Of a stretch of DNA of 48,928 nt, positions 1 to 8,626 are shown piece by piece; position 1 is the first letter of the stretch; the number at the start of each line of letters is the position of its first letter. The DNA is from Paenibacillus sp. LHD-38 (GTDB taxonomy: Bacteria > Bacillota > Bacilli > Paenibacillales > Paenibacillaceae), in contig NZ_JAVIFU010000048.1 in the NCBI RefSeq assembly GCF_031157315.1, positions 1 through 48,928 on the forward strand. The letters are read 5' to 3'. Made by a program: the position numbers and the translations under genes. The notes under the pieces are model-generated. The model ran no database searches, was not told where the DNA came from, and was given only the letters and a program-made list of their open reading frames with translations.

Positions 1-180
1 AGGCATAAAGGGCTGGCGGAGCAGGTGTTCGAGAAGCGAAAGCAAGTCTATGAAGCTGCGAAAGCCTCGCACCCTAATCGCTGGTCAGGTGCTACACGTG
101 ATTGGAGTTTGGAAGAAGAAGTTTGGCTTAACCCGGAAAAAGCTATGCCTATTCTGGCTGAGCAAAAAACGCAAACGTAA
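1..180 (+). CDS. IS3-family transposase, C-terminal end (partial)
   Basis: Frame 1 is open from the first base to a TAA at 178-180 and gives 59 residues of the C-terminal end of an IS3-type (DDE, rve) transposase. The recognisable piece is the HPNRWSGATRDWS stretch followed by VWLNPE, which closes many OrfB/fused IS3 transposases. The DDE catalytic residues lie off the window. A sequence ending TTGACA near 218, with an AACTATCTT motif repeated at 179-187 and again near 208, may be the right inverted-repeat end of the element, but the left end is not available to confirm it. It could be a complete or a truncated copy. Confidence 0.75.
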   Translation, partial: RHKGLAEQVFEKRKQVYEAAKASHPNRWSGATRDWSLEEEVWLNPEKAMPILAEQKTQT

Positions 181-291
181 CTATCTTATTTTCATTAAAT
201 CGCGACAACTATCTTGACAAATACCGGGGTTAGCACGCTCCATTACGAAGCCAACAGCAGCGAGTAAAAAACAAATTAATTCTTCGACACT

Positions 292-317
292 AACCCTGCC
301 ATAATGCTGTCAGGGTT
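292..317. repeat. Small inverted repeat upstream of the AlkZ-like gene
   Basis: AACCCTG (292-298) and CAGGGTT (311-317) form a 7-bp stem with a 12-base loop between the IS3 end and the next gene. It has no T-run, so it is more likely an operator or chance stem than a terminator. A TATAAT at 325-330 could be a -10 hexamer, but no convincing -35 sits 17 bases upstream. Confidence 0.3.
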
Positions 318-376
318 GATGAAATATAATTAAGCTCATAATGAGGAATAAGGAAGTTATGAGGAGGTTTTGGAGA

Positions 377-1528
377 ATGCGTATAGAAACATCTCAGCAC
401 ACCGGTTCTGCTTCGGCAGCCATTCTTAGCAAACGGCAACTAAACCGCGCATTGCTGGAGCGGCAAATGCTGCTGCAGCGCTCACGCGTTTCCGTACTTG
501 AGGCTATTGAGCAGCTCGTTGCGATTCAAGCGCAGGCTCCTAATCCGCCATACTTCGCATTATGGTCACGGCTTGAAGGCTTCCGCCACGAGCAGCTCTC
601 TAATTTAATGAATGAGCGGAGGGTCGTGCGTATTGCCCTTATGCGTTCTACAATCCATATGGTTAGCGCGCGAGATTGCTTGGAAATGCGCCCCTTGCTA
701 GCAGAGGTTTCGGAAAAGGGTCTACGAAGCGCTTTCGGCAAAAAGCTGGCGGAATTAGATCTGGACGCTATTATCGCAGCTGGCCGCGCATTAGTCGAAG
801 AGCGTCCACGCACCTTCAACGAGCTAGGCAAGGTGCTCGGAGAGCAATGGCCTGATGCTGAGCAAGCTGCTCTTAGCGCGATCATTCGGACCCATATCCC
901 GCTAGTCCAAGTGCCGCCGCGCGGAATATGGGGTTCAAGCGGTCCAGCCGCGCATACCTCTGCTGAAGCTTGGCTTAGCGAGCCTCTTGCCGCGGCTCCT
1001 TCGTTGGATAAGCTGCTGCTCCGTTACCTCGCGGCCTTTGGTCCAGCCACCATCAAGGATATGCAGGTATGGTCGGGTCTAAGCAAGCTGCGCGATACGG
1101 TAGAAAGCCTTCTCCCTAAGCTGCGTACCTTCTCAGATGAGAACGGCAATGAATTATTCGACCTGCCGAATGCACCCTTGCCGCCTGCAGATACGATAGC
1201 GCCGCCGAGGTTCCTATCCGAATTCGACAACATGCTGCTCTCTTACGCCAACCGAAGCCGCATCATGGATGAGAAGCATAAACCCCAAATATTCACGATA
1301 AACGGCATTATTCGGTCAACGTTTCTTGTAGACGGATTTGTGCGAGGCACTTGGAAAATAGAACAAACGAGCAAATCAGCTGCTTTGCTTATTCAACCAT
1401 TCGAGTCGCTGAGCGCGGCTGACCGAGAAGCGTTGGCACAGGAAGGAGCTCGGCTGCTCACATTTGCAGCTCACTCCGCCAGCACGCAGGACATTCACTT
1501 CATAGAATCGCAGTCAGTCAATGAGTAA
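377..1528 (+). CDS. Winged-helix DNA-binding protein, AlkZ/YcaQ-like (HTH_42)
   Basis: A 383-residue protein of the HTH_42 (COG3214) superfamily, which includes the DNA glycosylases AlkZ and YcaQ that remove bulky alkyl lesions and unhook crosslinks. The N-terminal LSKRQLNRALLERQML stretch and the Q51-A-Q53 motif (IQAQAPNPPYF) correspond to the family's active-site loop, where AlkZ uses QxQ and YcaQ QxD. The rest is the expected alternation of winged-helix units and beta-barrel. The longer reading frame opens at 341, but GAGGAGG at 361-367 lies 9 bases before ATG 377, so I place the start there. It stands alone, with an IS remnant upstream and a convergent operon downstream. Glycosylase activity is inference; many members of this superfamily are untested. 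Confidence 0.8.
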   Translation: MRIETSQHTGSASAAILSKRQLNRALLERQMLLQRSRVSVLEAIEQLVAIQAQAPNPPYFALWSRLEGFRHEQLSNLMNERRVVRIALMRSTIHMVSARDCLEMRPLLAEVSEKGLRSAFGKKLAELDLDAIIAAGRALVEERPRTFNELGKVLGEQWPDAEQAALSAIIRTHIPLVQVPPRGIWGSSGPAAHTSAEAWLSEPLAAAPSLDKLLLRYLAAFGPATIKDMQVWSGLSKLRDTVESLLPKLRTFSDENGNELFDLPNAPLPPADTIAPPRFLSEFDNMLLSYANRSRIMDEKHKPQIFTINGIIRSTFLVDGFVRGTWKIEQTSKSAALLIQPFESLSAADREALAQEGARLLTFAAHSASTQDIHFIESQSVNE

Positions 1529-1557
1529 ACACTGCTGCTAACATCCTAGACTCATCG

Positions 1558-1587
1558 AAAAAAGAAGCAAACTATACGGTCTGCTCC
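1558..1587 (-). terminator. Weak terminator for the DUF418 transcript
   Basis: On the minus strand GGAGCA and TGCTTC pair (6 bp, one G-U) around a 12-base loop and are followed by seven Ts. It sits about 140 bases past the DUF418 stop codon. Confidence 0.35.
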
Positions 1588-1725
1588 TTCCGTTTTGTTT
1601 ACAGCTTGAATCGTTTATCTCCAGCTGTATTATTTAACGCTGTCGAGGCCTGCTGCACTTCGTTTTTCCTATTGTGAATAGGACGTACTTCTCCCGTTCA
1701 CTGCTTATATCCTTTTGTCCAGTTC

Positions 1726-2946
1726 CTATAATCTAACATCCACTACTGGATGATCTGCTAATTTCCGGATCGACCGCGGTTTGCCGCTAACAGACCAATA
1801 AGTCCACATCCGCAGCAGTCGCTCAAGCGGTCCATTTTTGAACCTGAACAATATAATGCTGGACACGACGGCCTGCACAGCATAAATGAAAAGTGCCAGC
1901 AGCAAGCCATTTAACATGCCAATTTCTCCGAACCAGCCGAGCCCATAGCCATAAAACAATGTCGTACAAATGACCGTTTGCATCAAATAGTTGGTCATGG
2001 ACATCCGTCCAACCGCTTCAAACGCCGATATAACTAACGAGCTTTTTGCTAAAAACGATAATATAAGCGCCAACCCAAAAATATATCCGAGAGCAAGTAT
2101 GCTCGCCCCAATATGCATCACCACACCGCTCCAAACCCAATCCGGCTGCAGCACGCCCAAGCTCTTTAACAATATGCCAAGCGGCAGCATACTGGCGGCT
2201 GCAAAGGCGTACCTTCGCCTCTCCCGTTCCGGGTTATGGAACCACTGCGCTTTGGCAGCCGCTATTCCAAACAGAAACATGGGCAGCATCAGCAGCGGCA
2301 TTAAGATCATCAAAGCCACCATGCCGGCCAGAGGTAAATCTAGCGGGTCCTCATTTAAGCGAAAATCCATTATTTCCTCATATGTCCCGTCTCCGTAGAT
2401 AGAGATAGACTGCATCACATATTCCTGCATGCGATCTTGCTCTTTTGGCGTACCTTCCTCTGCCCCATAGCTGATTCCCGCCAGTAACAAGGTTAAAGCG
2501 ATGCCCCAAATGATAAGCGTCTTGGGCTTCCTTTTCACAAATAACAACAAACAAAAGCCCGTAACTCCGTAAGCGAGTAAAATATCACCCTCCCACAGCA
2601 ATAGGCTGTGCATGAGGCCAAGCGCTATCAGCATGATAAAACGCCTTACCAAAGACCCACCCGATATTATCCCCTTCGACATCAAACCTTCTCGCAGCTT
2701 ATACAATCCGTATCCGAACAAGAACATAAAAATAGGCATGAAGCTGCCCTCGACTACGATTTGCAGCGACTGATGCATGACTTCATCCATCCTGGAAGGG
2801 TTAAAATGCTGCAGCTCTTCTTTCCCGTATATCCCATATTGAAAAATGAGCATATTCGCTAGTAATATGCCTAGCAAGCAAAAGCCTCTAATCACATCAA
2901 TAATGCGAATTCGGCTGCTCGTTTCGAATTGCTTAATGATCCCCAT
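1726..2946 (-). CDS. DUF418 / YeiB-type membrane protein
   Basis: A 406-residue polytopic membrane protein of the DUF418 (COG2311, YeiB) family. The opening RIRIIDVIRGFCLLGILLANM is characteristic: an Arg-rich cytoplasmic start, then the first membrane helix with an RG-F-LLGI signature. About nine to ten hydrophobic segments follow, and the C-terminal third (residues ~225-390) is the DUF418 domain proper. The biochemical role of the family is not established. AGGAGAGG at 2956-2949 points to ATG 2946; the in-frame GTG at 2949 overlaps the ribosome site. The upstream aminotransferase stops 20 bases away on the same strand, so the two are probably one T-box-controlled transcript. A transport link between them is only a guess. 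Confidence 0.8.
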   Translation of the reverse strand: MGIIKQFETSSRIRIIDVIRGFCLLGILLANMLIFQYGIYGKEELQHFNPSRMDEVMHQSLQIVVEGSFMPIFMFLFGYGLYKLREGLMSKGIISGGSLVRRFIMLIALGLMHSLLLWEGDILLAYGVTGFCLLLFVKRKPKTLIIWGIALTLLLAGISYGAEEGTPKEQDRMQEYVMQSISIYGDGTYEEIMDFRLNEDPLDLPLAGMVALMILMPLLMLPMFLFGIAAAKAQWFHNPERERRRYAFAAASMLPLGILLKSLGVLQPDWVWSGVVMHIGASILALGYIFGLALILSFLAKSSLVISAFEAVGRMSMTNYLMQTVICTTLFYGYGLGWFGEIGMLNGLLLALFIYAVQAVVSSIILFRFKNGPLERLLRMWTYWSVSGKPRSIRKLADHPVVDVRL

Positions 2947-2966
2947 CACCTCTCCTATTCATCGCC

Positions 2967-4145
2967 TTACATACCTGAAGCACGCAAACAGCAATCCATG
3001 CGATCCAGCGCTTCGGTTAATCTCGCTACCGAGGAGGCATAGGAGCAGCGCAGGAAACCTTCTCCTCCCCGTCCAAACACATGTCCGGGAACCGTTGCCA
3101 CTCCCGCTTCGAACAGCATCTTCTGTGCAAAAGCATCAGAATCAAGTCCCGTATGCGCAATCGACGGAAATGCATAAAACGCCCCTCGCGGCTCATGGCA
3201 AGGCAGACCGATATCCCGTAAACCCTTGACGAACATCCGCCTGCGCTGCGCGTAAGCATCGATCATCATATCCTTTTCCCCCAAGCCATTCCGAAGCGAT
3301 TCAATCGCCGCAATTTGACCGAGTATAGGTGCGCACATGACCGTATATTGATGAATTTTCAGCATAGCGGCGATGAGCTCCTGATGTCCGCATGCATAGC
3401 CGATCCGCCAGCCTGTCATCGCAAAAGCTTTTGAGAAGCCGCTGATAAGCAGCGTTCTTTCTTTCATGCCCGGCAGCGAAGCAAAGCTAACATGCTTCTC
3501 ATCATAGGTGAGCTCTGCATAAATCTCATCCGATATAACGATCAGGTTGTTCTTCTCCACCAATTTAGCGATCGGAAGCCAGTCTTCATACTTCATGATT
3601 CCGCCCGTCGGATTGTTAGGGTAGTTAATAATAAGCACCTTCGAGCGCGGAGTGAGCGCAGCCGTCAACGCCTCTGCCGTCAGTTTAAAATGATCCTTCG
3701 CAAACGTCTCCACCTCGATGACCTTACCGCCATTCAACTGCGCAATCGGGGAATAGGCGATATAGCTCGGAACAGGAACTAAGATTTCATCGCCTAGCCC
3801 GATTAACGCCCGCAGCGCAAGATCAATGGCCTCGCTGCCTCCGACGGTAACGAGAATCTCGCTTGCAGGCTCATATTGCACTTGAAAGCTATTGTGTAAA
3901 TAGCTCCCGATCTCTTCCCTCAGCTCAAGCAGTCCGGCATTTGGCGTATAGGAGGTTTTCCCGAGCTCCAGCGCTCTCACGCAAGCCGCCCTCACATGCT
4001 CCGGCGTAACGAAATCTGGCTCCCCTACGCCGAGCGAGATAATATCCTTATTCCCCTCAGCCAAGCTGAAAAACTTACGAATGCCCGAAGGCGGAATTTG
4101 CTGTACCAGCGGCGAGATCTGCTCGCTCATCGACCATGTTTTCAT
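2967..4145 (-). CDS. PLP-dependent class I/II aminotransferase
   Basis: A 392-residue fold-type I aminotransferase of the AspC/PatA/AlaT branch. Visible landmarks are GVGEPDF near the N-terminus, the NYPNNPTGG loop, ISDEIYAEL with the PLP-binding Asp and Tyr, and SGFSKAFAMTGWRIGY, where K239 should form the Schiff base. Length matches the family. AGGAGG lies 7 bases before ATG 4145. The gene sits directly behind a T-box leader, so its expression should answer to an uncharged tRNA. From the leader my best reading is tRNA-Ala (see the T-box entry), which would fit an alanine-linked transaminase. By sequence alone aspartate, aromatic or N-acetyl-diaminopimelate specificity cannot be excluded. 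Confidence 0.85.
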   Translation of the reverse strand: MKTWSMSEQISPLVQQIPPSGIRKFFSLAEGNKDIISLGVGEPDFVTPEHVRAACVRALELGKTSYTPNAGLLELREEIGSYLHNSFQVQYEPASEILVTVGGSEAIDLALRALIGLGDEILVPVPSYIAYSPIAQLNGGKVIEVETFAKDHFKLTAEALTAALTPRSKVLIINYPNNPTGGIMKYEDWLPIAKLVEKNNLIVISDEIYAELTYDEKHVSFASLPGMKERTLLISGFSKAFAMTGWRIGYACGHQELIAAMLKIHQYTVMCAPILGQIAAIESLRNGLGEKDMMIDAYAQRRRMFVKGLRDIGLPCHEPRGAFYAFPSIAHTGLDSDAFAQKMLFEAGVATVPGHVFGRGGEGFLRCSYASSVARLTEALDRMDCCLRASGM

Positions 4146-4182
4146 GTCTGTTCCTCCTAAATTTAGGTTGCTGTGAAAACAA

Positions 4183-4445
4183 AAAAGAGACCCATCCCTA
4201 TAAAGGGACGAGTCTCTACCCGTGTTACCACCCTAGTTTCACGCCAAAGCGCGACACTCTGCCCATGCATCAATCAATGCATGTTCCCGTTAACGCTGGA
4301 AATGCGGCAGAGCTTACTCTCGTTCAGCCTGCTTCTCGGAGATGGCTTTCCGTTAGTACCCGAACGTTGGTTTTCAGCTGCCCCAACTCTCTGTTCGATC
4401 AGGCCCATAACGTACTCTTTCTCGTCATAGAATGTAAAAGCTATT
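4183..4445 (-). promoter_or_regulatory. T-box riboswitch leader of the aminotransferase operon
   Basis: On the minus strand the canonical T-box AGGGTGGTAACACG lies at 4234-4221. It is followed by a terminator at 4217-4183 (GAGAC...CGTCCC, loop, GGGA..GGTCTC, then six Ts) that competes with the antiterminator. Upstream, Stem I can be drawn: AGTA (4416-4413) opposite GAA (4350-4348) forms the specifier-loop E motif, and the CGAAC/GTTCG and GTTGG/CCAAC helices flank an AGAGA bulge. The bases after GAA read A-GCC-A before the lower helix resumes, so GCC (4346-4344, Ala) is the best specifier candidate. UGGU in the T-box demands a tRNA with discriminator A73, which fits tRNA-Ala and excludes Asn, Asp and Ser. 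CCA (Pro) remains possible. Confidence 0.9.
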
Positions 4446-4680
4446 TAGCTTGTCATTTAGAATTTACGATCATCGAGAAATTTTCACCAATAATAACATC
4501 AATTACCCGGATGCGCAATACCCATTTTTTAACTTATGGACTCTCGCTATTTCATAGTTATTACCTATAAAGATTATTAGTTTTATATATTTACGTAATG
4601 AAGAAAGAAACTGTAAAATACAATTTAACTTAACCAGGAAGCGCACCAGGAGCACATTTAAATCTCTAGGAGGCTATTTT
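4446..4680. other. Intergenic stretch between the T-box leader and the methyltransferase
   Basis: This A/T-rich stretch must carry the minus-strand promoter of the T-box transcript and the plus-strand promoter of the methyltransferase. TATAAA near 4565 is a possible plus-strand -10. I see no hairpin, repeat or short gene here that I can support. Confidence 0.4.
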
Positions 4681-5370
4681 ATGAGTGATATCGTAAAAAA
4701 ACATTTCGATGCCGTCGCCCCCAATTACGATCAGCAGCGCAGGCAGCTTATTCCTTGCTTCGATGACTTTTACGGCATGGCAGCCGATGCCGTTGCATGC
4801 GTGAACCAGGCTCCCCGCATTTTGGATTTAGGGGCAGGAACAGGACTTTTTTCAGCCTTTATACGCAGTAAATATCCGCTTGCTTCTTTCACCTTAATCG
4901 ATCTGAGCGAGGAAATGCTGAAGGAAGCACGCGCTCGTTTTGGCGATAATCCTGCATTTAACTATATCGCGGCTGATTATTCGAATTATCCCTATACGGA
5001 GAAATACGACGCCATCATTTCCTCCCTCTCTATCCACCATTTGACGCATACCGCCAAACGGGAGCTTTTCTCCACCATTCATGAGCGTTTAGTCGACGGC
5101 GGCGTTTTCGTTAATGCCGATCAAGCCGCGGGCTCGACTCCTTTTTGGGACGACTACTACATGTCGCAGTGGGTAAGCACGATTCAAAAAAGCGGCTTGT
5201 CTAACGACGCGATTGAAGCGTCGATTGAACGCCGCAAGGTCGATATCAACGCGAGTGTGCAGGATCAGATAAACTGGATTTGCGAGGCCGGCTTTGTCCA
5301 TGCCGACTGCATTTATAAACATCATGGTTTTGCCGTTTTTGCCGCTTTTAAGAACGGAGTCACTGCTTAA
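4681..5370 (+). CDS. Class I SAM-dependent methyltransferase
   Basis: A 229-residue Rossmann-fold methyltransferase. Motif I is RILDLGAGTGLFS (residues ~45-57), the acidic motif II residue lies in FTLIDLSEEML, and AIISSLSIHHL matches motif IV. The opening KKHFDAVAPNYDQQRRQLIP resembles small-molecule methyltransferases of the Methyltransf_25/YxbB-like type. AGGAGG at 4668-4673 sits 7 bases before ATG 4681. It is a single-gene unit closed by the strong hairpin at 5447-5490 and divergent from the aminotransferase operon. The substrate cannot be told from sequence. Confidence 0.8.
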   Translation: MSDIVKKHFDAVAPNYDQQRRQLIPCFDDFYGMAADAVACVNQAPRILDLGAGTGLFSAFIRSKYPLASFTLIDLSEEMLKEARARFGDNPAFNYIAADYSNYPYTEKYDAIISSLSIHHLTHTAKRELFSTIHERLVDGGVFVNADQAAGSTPFWDDYYMSQWVSTIQKSGLSNDAIEASIERRKVDINASVQDQINWICEAGFVHADCIYKHHGFAVFAAFKNGVTA

Positions 5371-5446
5371 AAAATCTCCTTAAAATCTTTCAAAAATAAA
5401 TTATAATGAAAGACAAGCGAAAACATATAAATTCTTATATATCGAA

Positions 5447-5490
5447 AAAAGCAGCTGACCCGACTGTAAAAAGTCCGATCAGCTGCTTTT
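5447..5490. terminator. Bidirectional intrinsic terminator
   Basis: AAAAGCAGCTGA (5447-5458) pairs perfectly with TCAGCTGCTTTT (5479-5490), with an inner GACT/AGTC pair in the loop. A and T tails on both sides let it serve both the methyltransferase (plus) and the SLH protein (minus). Confidence 0.85.
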
Positions 5491-5504
5491 ATATTAAACA
5501 AGTG

Positions 5505-6185
5505 TTATGCGTTTGTTTCCGGCTCCGGAGCGGCATTCTCTTTATGCGCTTCGATAAATGCCTTCGTATCATAAAGAATGGCCGCTGCTTCCGCACGGGT
5601 TAAGACATGTGCAGGATCAAAGTTTCCTTCTTCATCCAAGGAAATGATTTTGTACAAGAGCGCACGTTGAATGGTCCCCTGGTAATCAATCGTAATATCC
5701 TTCTCGTCTTGAATCGGGATAAACATTTTGACCGTTGGATATTGGCCCGTTAGCTCAAGCGCTTGGACGAGGTAATGCGTAAACTGCTCTTTCGTAAGCG
5801 GTGCAGAAGGATCAATATCCGCCGGGATATCAAGACCGTTGTAATGCGCAATAATAAAATCCTCCGCATACCACGCTTCATTTTTCACCTTTGTATAATA
5901 GTCGTCCGCGACAGGCGCCCTTTTGAAATCAATGGCAGCCAGGCTGATCTGCGTCGTTCTCACGATTAAGGAAATGCCCTGCGCGGCAGTTAGATTATCC
6001 TCTGGATGGAACGCCGTATCGCTCACCCCTTTTATGATCCCTTGCTGCTGCAGGGCTTCAATTTTGGCTTTGTTTCCTGAAGTAGCGATATCGCTAAAAG
6101 GCGCAGCCGCGAAGGCTTGCGATGTGATTGATGCAGAAAGCATGACTGCGACCGCTGCAATGGCTGTGCTCATTCGTTTCTTCAT
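5505..6185 (-). CDS. Secreted S-layer-homology (SLH) domain protein
   Basis: A 226-residue exported protein. An n-region MKKRM, a hydrophobic core and a probable cleavage after SQAFA-A make a signal peptide. The mature part contains SLH-like units: one at residues ~30-75 (FSDI...IEALQQQGIIKGVSDTAFHPEDNLTAAQGI), a divergent middle unit around LTKEQFTHYLVQAL, and one near the C-terminus (FDPAHVLTRAEAAAILY). Such repeats bind secondary cell-wall polymer, so it should stay on the cell surface. There is no enzyme domain. AGAGGTGG precedes ATG 6185. It lies 72 bases downstream of the MFS gene on the same strand and may be read through from that operon or have its own promoter. Confidence 0.75.
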   Translation of the reverse strand: MKKRMSTAIAAVAVMLSASITSQAFAAAPFSDIATSGNKAKIEALQQQGIIKGVSDTAFHPEDNLTAAQGISLIVRTTQISLAAIDFKRAPVADDYYTKVKNEAWYAEDFIIAHYNGLDIPADIDPSAPLTKEQFTHYLVQALELTGQYPTVKMFIPIQDEKDITIDYQGTIQRALLYKIISLDEEGNFDPAHVLTRAEAAAILYDTKAFIEAHKENAAPEPETNA

Positions 6186-6257
6186 GGTCGTCCACCTCTT
6201 CTGTTCGGTTTTGGCCGTTCCCTTATTTGAACGGACCTGCGGCCAAAAAGGTTGCAG

Positions 6258-7457
6258 TCACCCTATATCTATGCTCCTTTCCTGATTCGTATATACCTTT
6301 CTTCGCAGCTGCATGTACAGCAAGCAAAAGCCGGCTATCCCTGCCGCTGCCAATATGCCGCATAGCTGATACATAGACTGAGGGCCGGCTTTCTCAAACA
6401 TCCAGCCACCGATAATACCCGCCGCGATGCCGGATAAGCCGCCCCAAGTAAGCGCATAGACAGCCTGGCCCGAGGCTCTGAATTCAGCAGGCACCAGCAG
6501 GACGGTTAGCTGCGTGCCAATATAATAATAGCCGCCAAAGGTTAAGCAATGGAGCACCTGAATGAAAATGATTTGCTGCGCGCTGTCCGCACCAGACATG
6601 AGAAACCAACGCAAGGCAAACAGCATGCTGATTACCACAAGGCACAGCACCATGGTTCGCGAATTCTTTTTTAAATAACGGTCAAGCAGTAAAAATACCG
6701 GTATTTCAAAAATCGATGACCAAAAAGCGGACCAACCGATTAATGAAGCTTCTCCGCCCAGCTCTCTAATATAGAGGGAGATGAATGTGGTATTCATTGA
6801 ATTAGGGATGGAGATGACTAATCCAATCATCAAAAAAAATAAGAAAGACCGGTTAACGAACATGGAGCGGTAATTAACTTTGCCCGCCGGAGCGGCCCCT
6901 CTCACCTCGCCCTTTGGAAGCGCAAAGGCAAAGACTAGTGAGATCAGCATCATAGCCGTATAAATCATCCAGAGATTATCGATGCCGATCTGTCCAATGA
7001 CAGGCCCGGCCGCAACAGCCATCAGCGCCCAGCCAAGCGAGCCGAACAAGCGAAAAGCCCCGAATTTATGAGTTGTTCCCTCAATGCTGTTTAGAATCAG
7101 GCTGTTGCTCTGCGAAAATAAAGGCATTTGAAAAAAGAAGAAGAACAGCATGCTCGCGTAAATGATCGTATAGGATTGATACAAAAAGACGAGCTGCATG
7201 ATGAGCATGCTTCCGGTAAGCATCACAATGAGAATAAGCCTGACGTTGCGGAGCCGATCGCTCAAATAACCCCATAAAGGATTTGCGATAATAGAGACGA
7301 TAGGACCTCCTGCCATCAAGGCGCCGATCTCGAGCGTGGTCATTCCTATGGATTGCAAATATAATGCAAAAAAAGTGCTATAGACGGCGATCGCGCCGTA
7401 TACGAAAAAGTTAAACGCCTTAATCAAATGAAAAGTCCGATTCGAATGGTTGTTCAT
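6258..7457 (-). CDS. MFS transporter (MFS_1-like / YwbF-type)
   Basis: A 399-residue major facilitator with about 12 membrane helices in two halves. The cytoplasmic loop after helix 2 reads NPLWGYLSDRLRN, a form of the G-x-x-x-D-R signature, and the second half repeats a shorter version near LLLDRYLKKNSR. The overall look is that of the MFS_1-like group related to YwbF and sugar/nucleoside symporters. It is the last gene of a three-gene operon, starting 38 bases after the oxidoreductase stop, with GGACAGGG before ATG 7457. The context suggests that it imports the sugar or polyol handled by the two upstream enzymes. The substrate is unknown. Confidence 0.82.
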   Translation of the reverse strand: MNNHSNRTFHLIKAFNFFVYGAIAVYSTFFALYLQSIGMTTLEIGALMAGGPIVSIIANPLWGYLSDRLRNVRLILIVMLTGSMLIMQLVFLYQSYTIIYASMLFFFFFQMPLFSQSNSLILNSIEGTTHKFGAFRLFGSLGWALMAVAAGPVIGQIGIDNLWMIYTAMMLISLVFAFALPKGEVRGAAPAGKVNYRSMFVNRSFLFFLMIGLVISIPNSMNTTFISLYIRELGGEASLIGWSAFWSSIFEIPVFLLLDRYLKKNSRTMVLCLVVISMLFALRWFLMSGADSAQQIIFIQVLHCLTFGGYYYIGTQLTVLLVPAEFRASGQAVYALTWGGLSGIAAGIIGGWMFEKAGPQSMYQLCGILAAAGIAGFCLLYMQLRRKVYTNQERSIDIG

Positions 7458-7495
7458 ATCCCTGTCCTTTATCCAGCTGCCAGCTCTCCTTGTCT

Positions 7496-8626
7496 TTATA
7501 GCTCGACCGCGGACGTTCGGGAACGCGTGATCACTTCCTCTGCGTCCACCTCACGTCCAAGCTCCTCCGACATATAGATGCCTTCGCTGATTAGCATGGT
7601 ATTCAGCGCAATTTCCGCCGTTGGAAGCAGCGGCACTCTGCCTTGAAGCGCCGCAACCCAGTGATGCTGAGAGCTGCTGTAAGCATCCTCATTCTCATAA
7701 AGGCGATGCCTGCGCAAATCCATCATATCCAAATCCAGCGTGCTGTCCATATCCATATCGCAAACGGTGCTGTGGAAGCTGAACGGCTGCGCGCCTGCTC
7801 CTGTCAGCTCATTCGGCAGGCGTATGCCGCCTTTTGAGCCCGCGATGCTGCTGCCCTCGAAGCCGCCAAGATGCACAGCCCATGCCTCTACGATATCAAG
7901 CGTCAAGCCGCCTGTGAAACGGATAAAGCCCGCAGCCAATTCCTCTACATCAAAGCCGCTTTGCACTCTTCGCTCCAGCAGCATCTCCGTTTCTTGATAC
8001 ACTTTGCCTGAAATTCTCTCGACCTTCGGATTTCCCAGCAGATAGAGCAGCTGAGCAATATGATATACGCCCATATCCAGCAGCGCACCTCCGGCCGCCG
8101 TCTCCTTACGCGTAAAATAAGGCGTGCCGTAGCCATCGACAAAAGGCCGGTTCCTTCTGCGGAAGCCTGTTGAGCGCGCATGGTACAGCTTTCCGAGCAT
8201 ACCGCCGTCAATCAGCGTTTTGGCCGCCTTCGTGTCTTTACCATATAACGTAAACAGCTGTACATGCAATTGCTTTCCGTTTGCTTTGGCCGCATCGACC
8301 ATCGCTTTGCCATCCGTATAGGTTCCCGCTATCGGCTTCTCGCAGTAAACATGCAGTCCCGCTTCCAGAGCGGCAATCGTTACCGGGGAATGAAAGTTGT
8401 TGTGCAAACATACATCAACCGCATCCAAATCCCCGCGCTTCAGCAGTTCACGGAAATCCGCATAAGCATACGGGATGCCATATTGCCCGGCAACCCGCTT
8501 TGCCTCCTGCTCATTGACGTCACACACGGCAACGAGCTCCGCGCCGGCGACTCCTTTATACTTTTCGATATGCATTTTGCCGATTTGTCCAACGCCGATG
8601 ATACCGATTCTTATATTATTCATCAT
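7496..8626 (-). CDS. Gfo/Idh/MocA-family oxidoreductase
   Basis: A 376-residue NAD(P)-dependent dehydrogenase. The N-terminal Rossmann fold shows GIIGVGQIGKMH, and the hallmark EKP motif is in YCEKPIAGTYTDG with its essential Lys. The C-terminal half is the GFO_IDH_MocA beta-sheet domain, with GGALLDMGVYHIAQLLYL matching the conserved G-x-x-x-D-x-G-x-H segment. Family members oxidise sugars, inositols or their derivatives. It starts inside the 3' end of the isomerase gene (11-base overlap), so the two are translationally coupled. AGGGGAG precedes two adjacent ATGs at 8626 and 8623; the second has better spacing. Substrate undetermined. Confidence 0.88.
   Translation of the reverse strand: MMNNIRIGIIGVGQIGKMHIEKYKGVAGAELVAVCDVNEQEAKRVAGQYGIPYAYADFRELLKRGDLDAVDVCLHNNFHSPVTIAALEAGLHVYCEKPIAGTYTDGKAMVDAAKANGKQLHVQLFTLYGKDTKAAKTLIDGGMLGKLYHARSTGFRRRNRPFVDGYGTPYFTRKETAAGGALLDMGVYHIAQLLYLLGNPKVERISGKVYQETEMLLERRVQSGFDVEELAAGFIRFTGGLTLDIVEAWAVHLGGFEGSSIAGSKGGIRLPNELTGAGAQPFSFHSTVCDMDMDSTLDLDMMDLRRHRLYENEDAYSSSQHHWVAALQGRVPLLPTAEIALNTMLISEGIYMSEELGREVDAEEVITRSRTSAVEL

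Noticed and set aside
4136..4570. Plus-strand frame of 144 codons over the T-box leader
   Set aside because: It is antisense to a clear T-box and terminator and resembles no protein.
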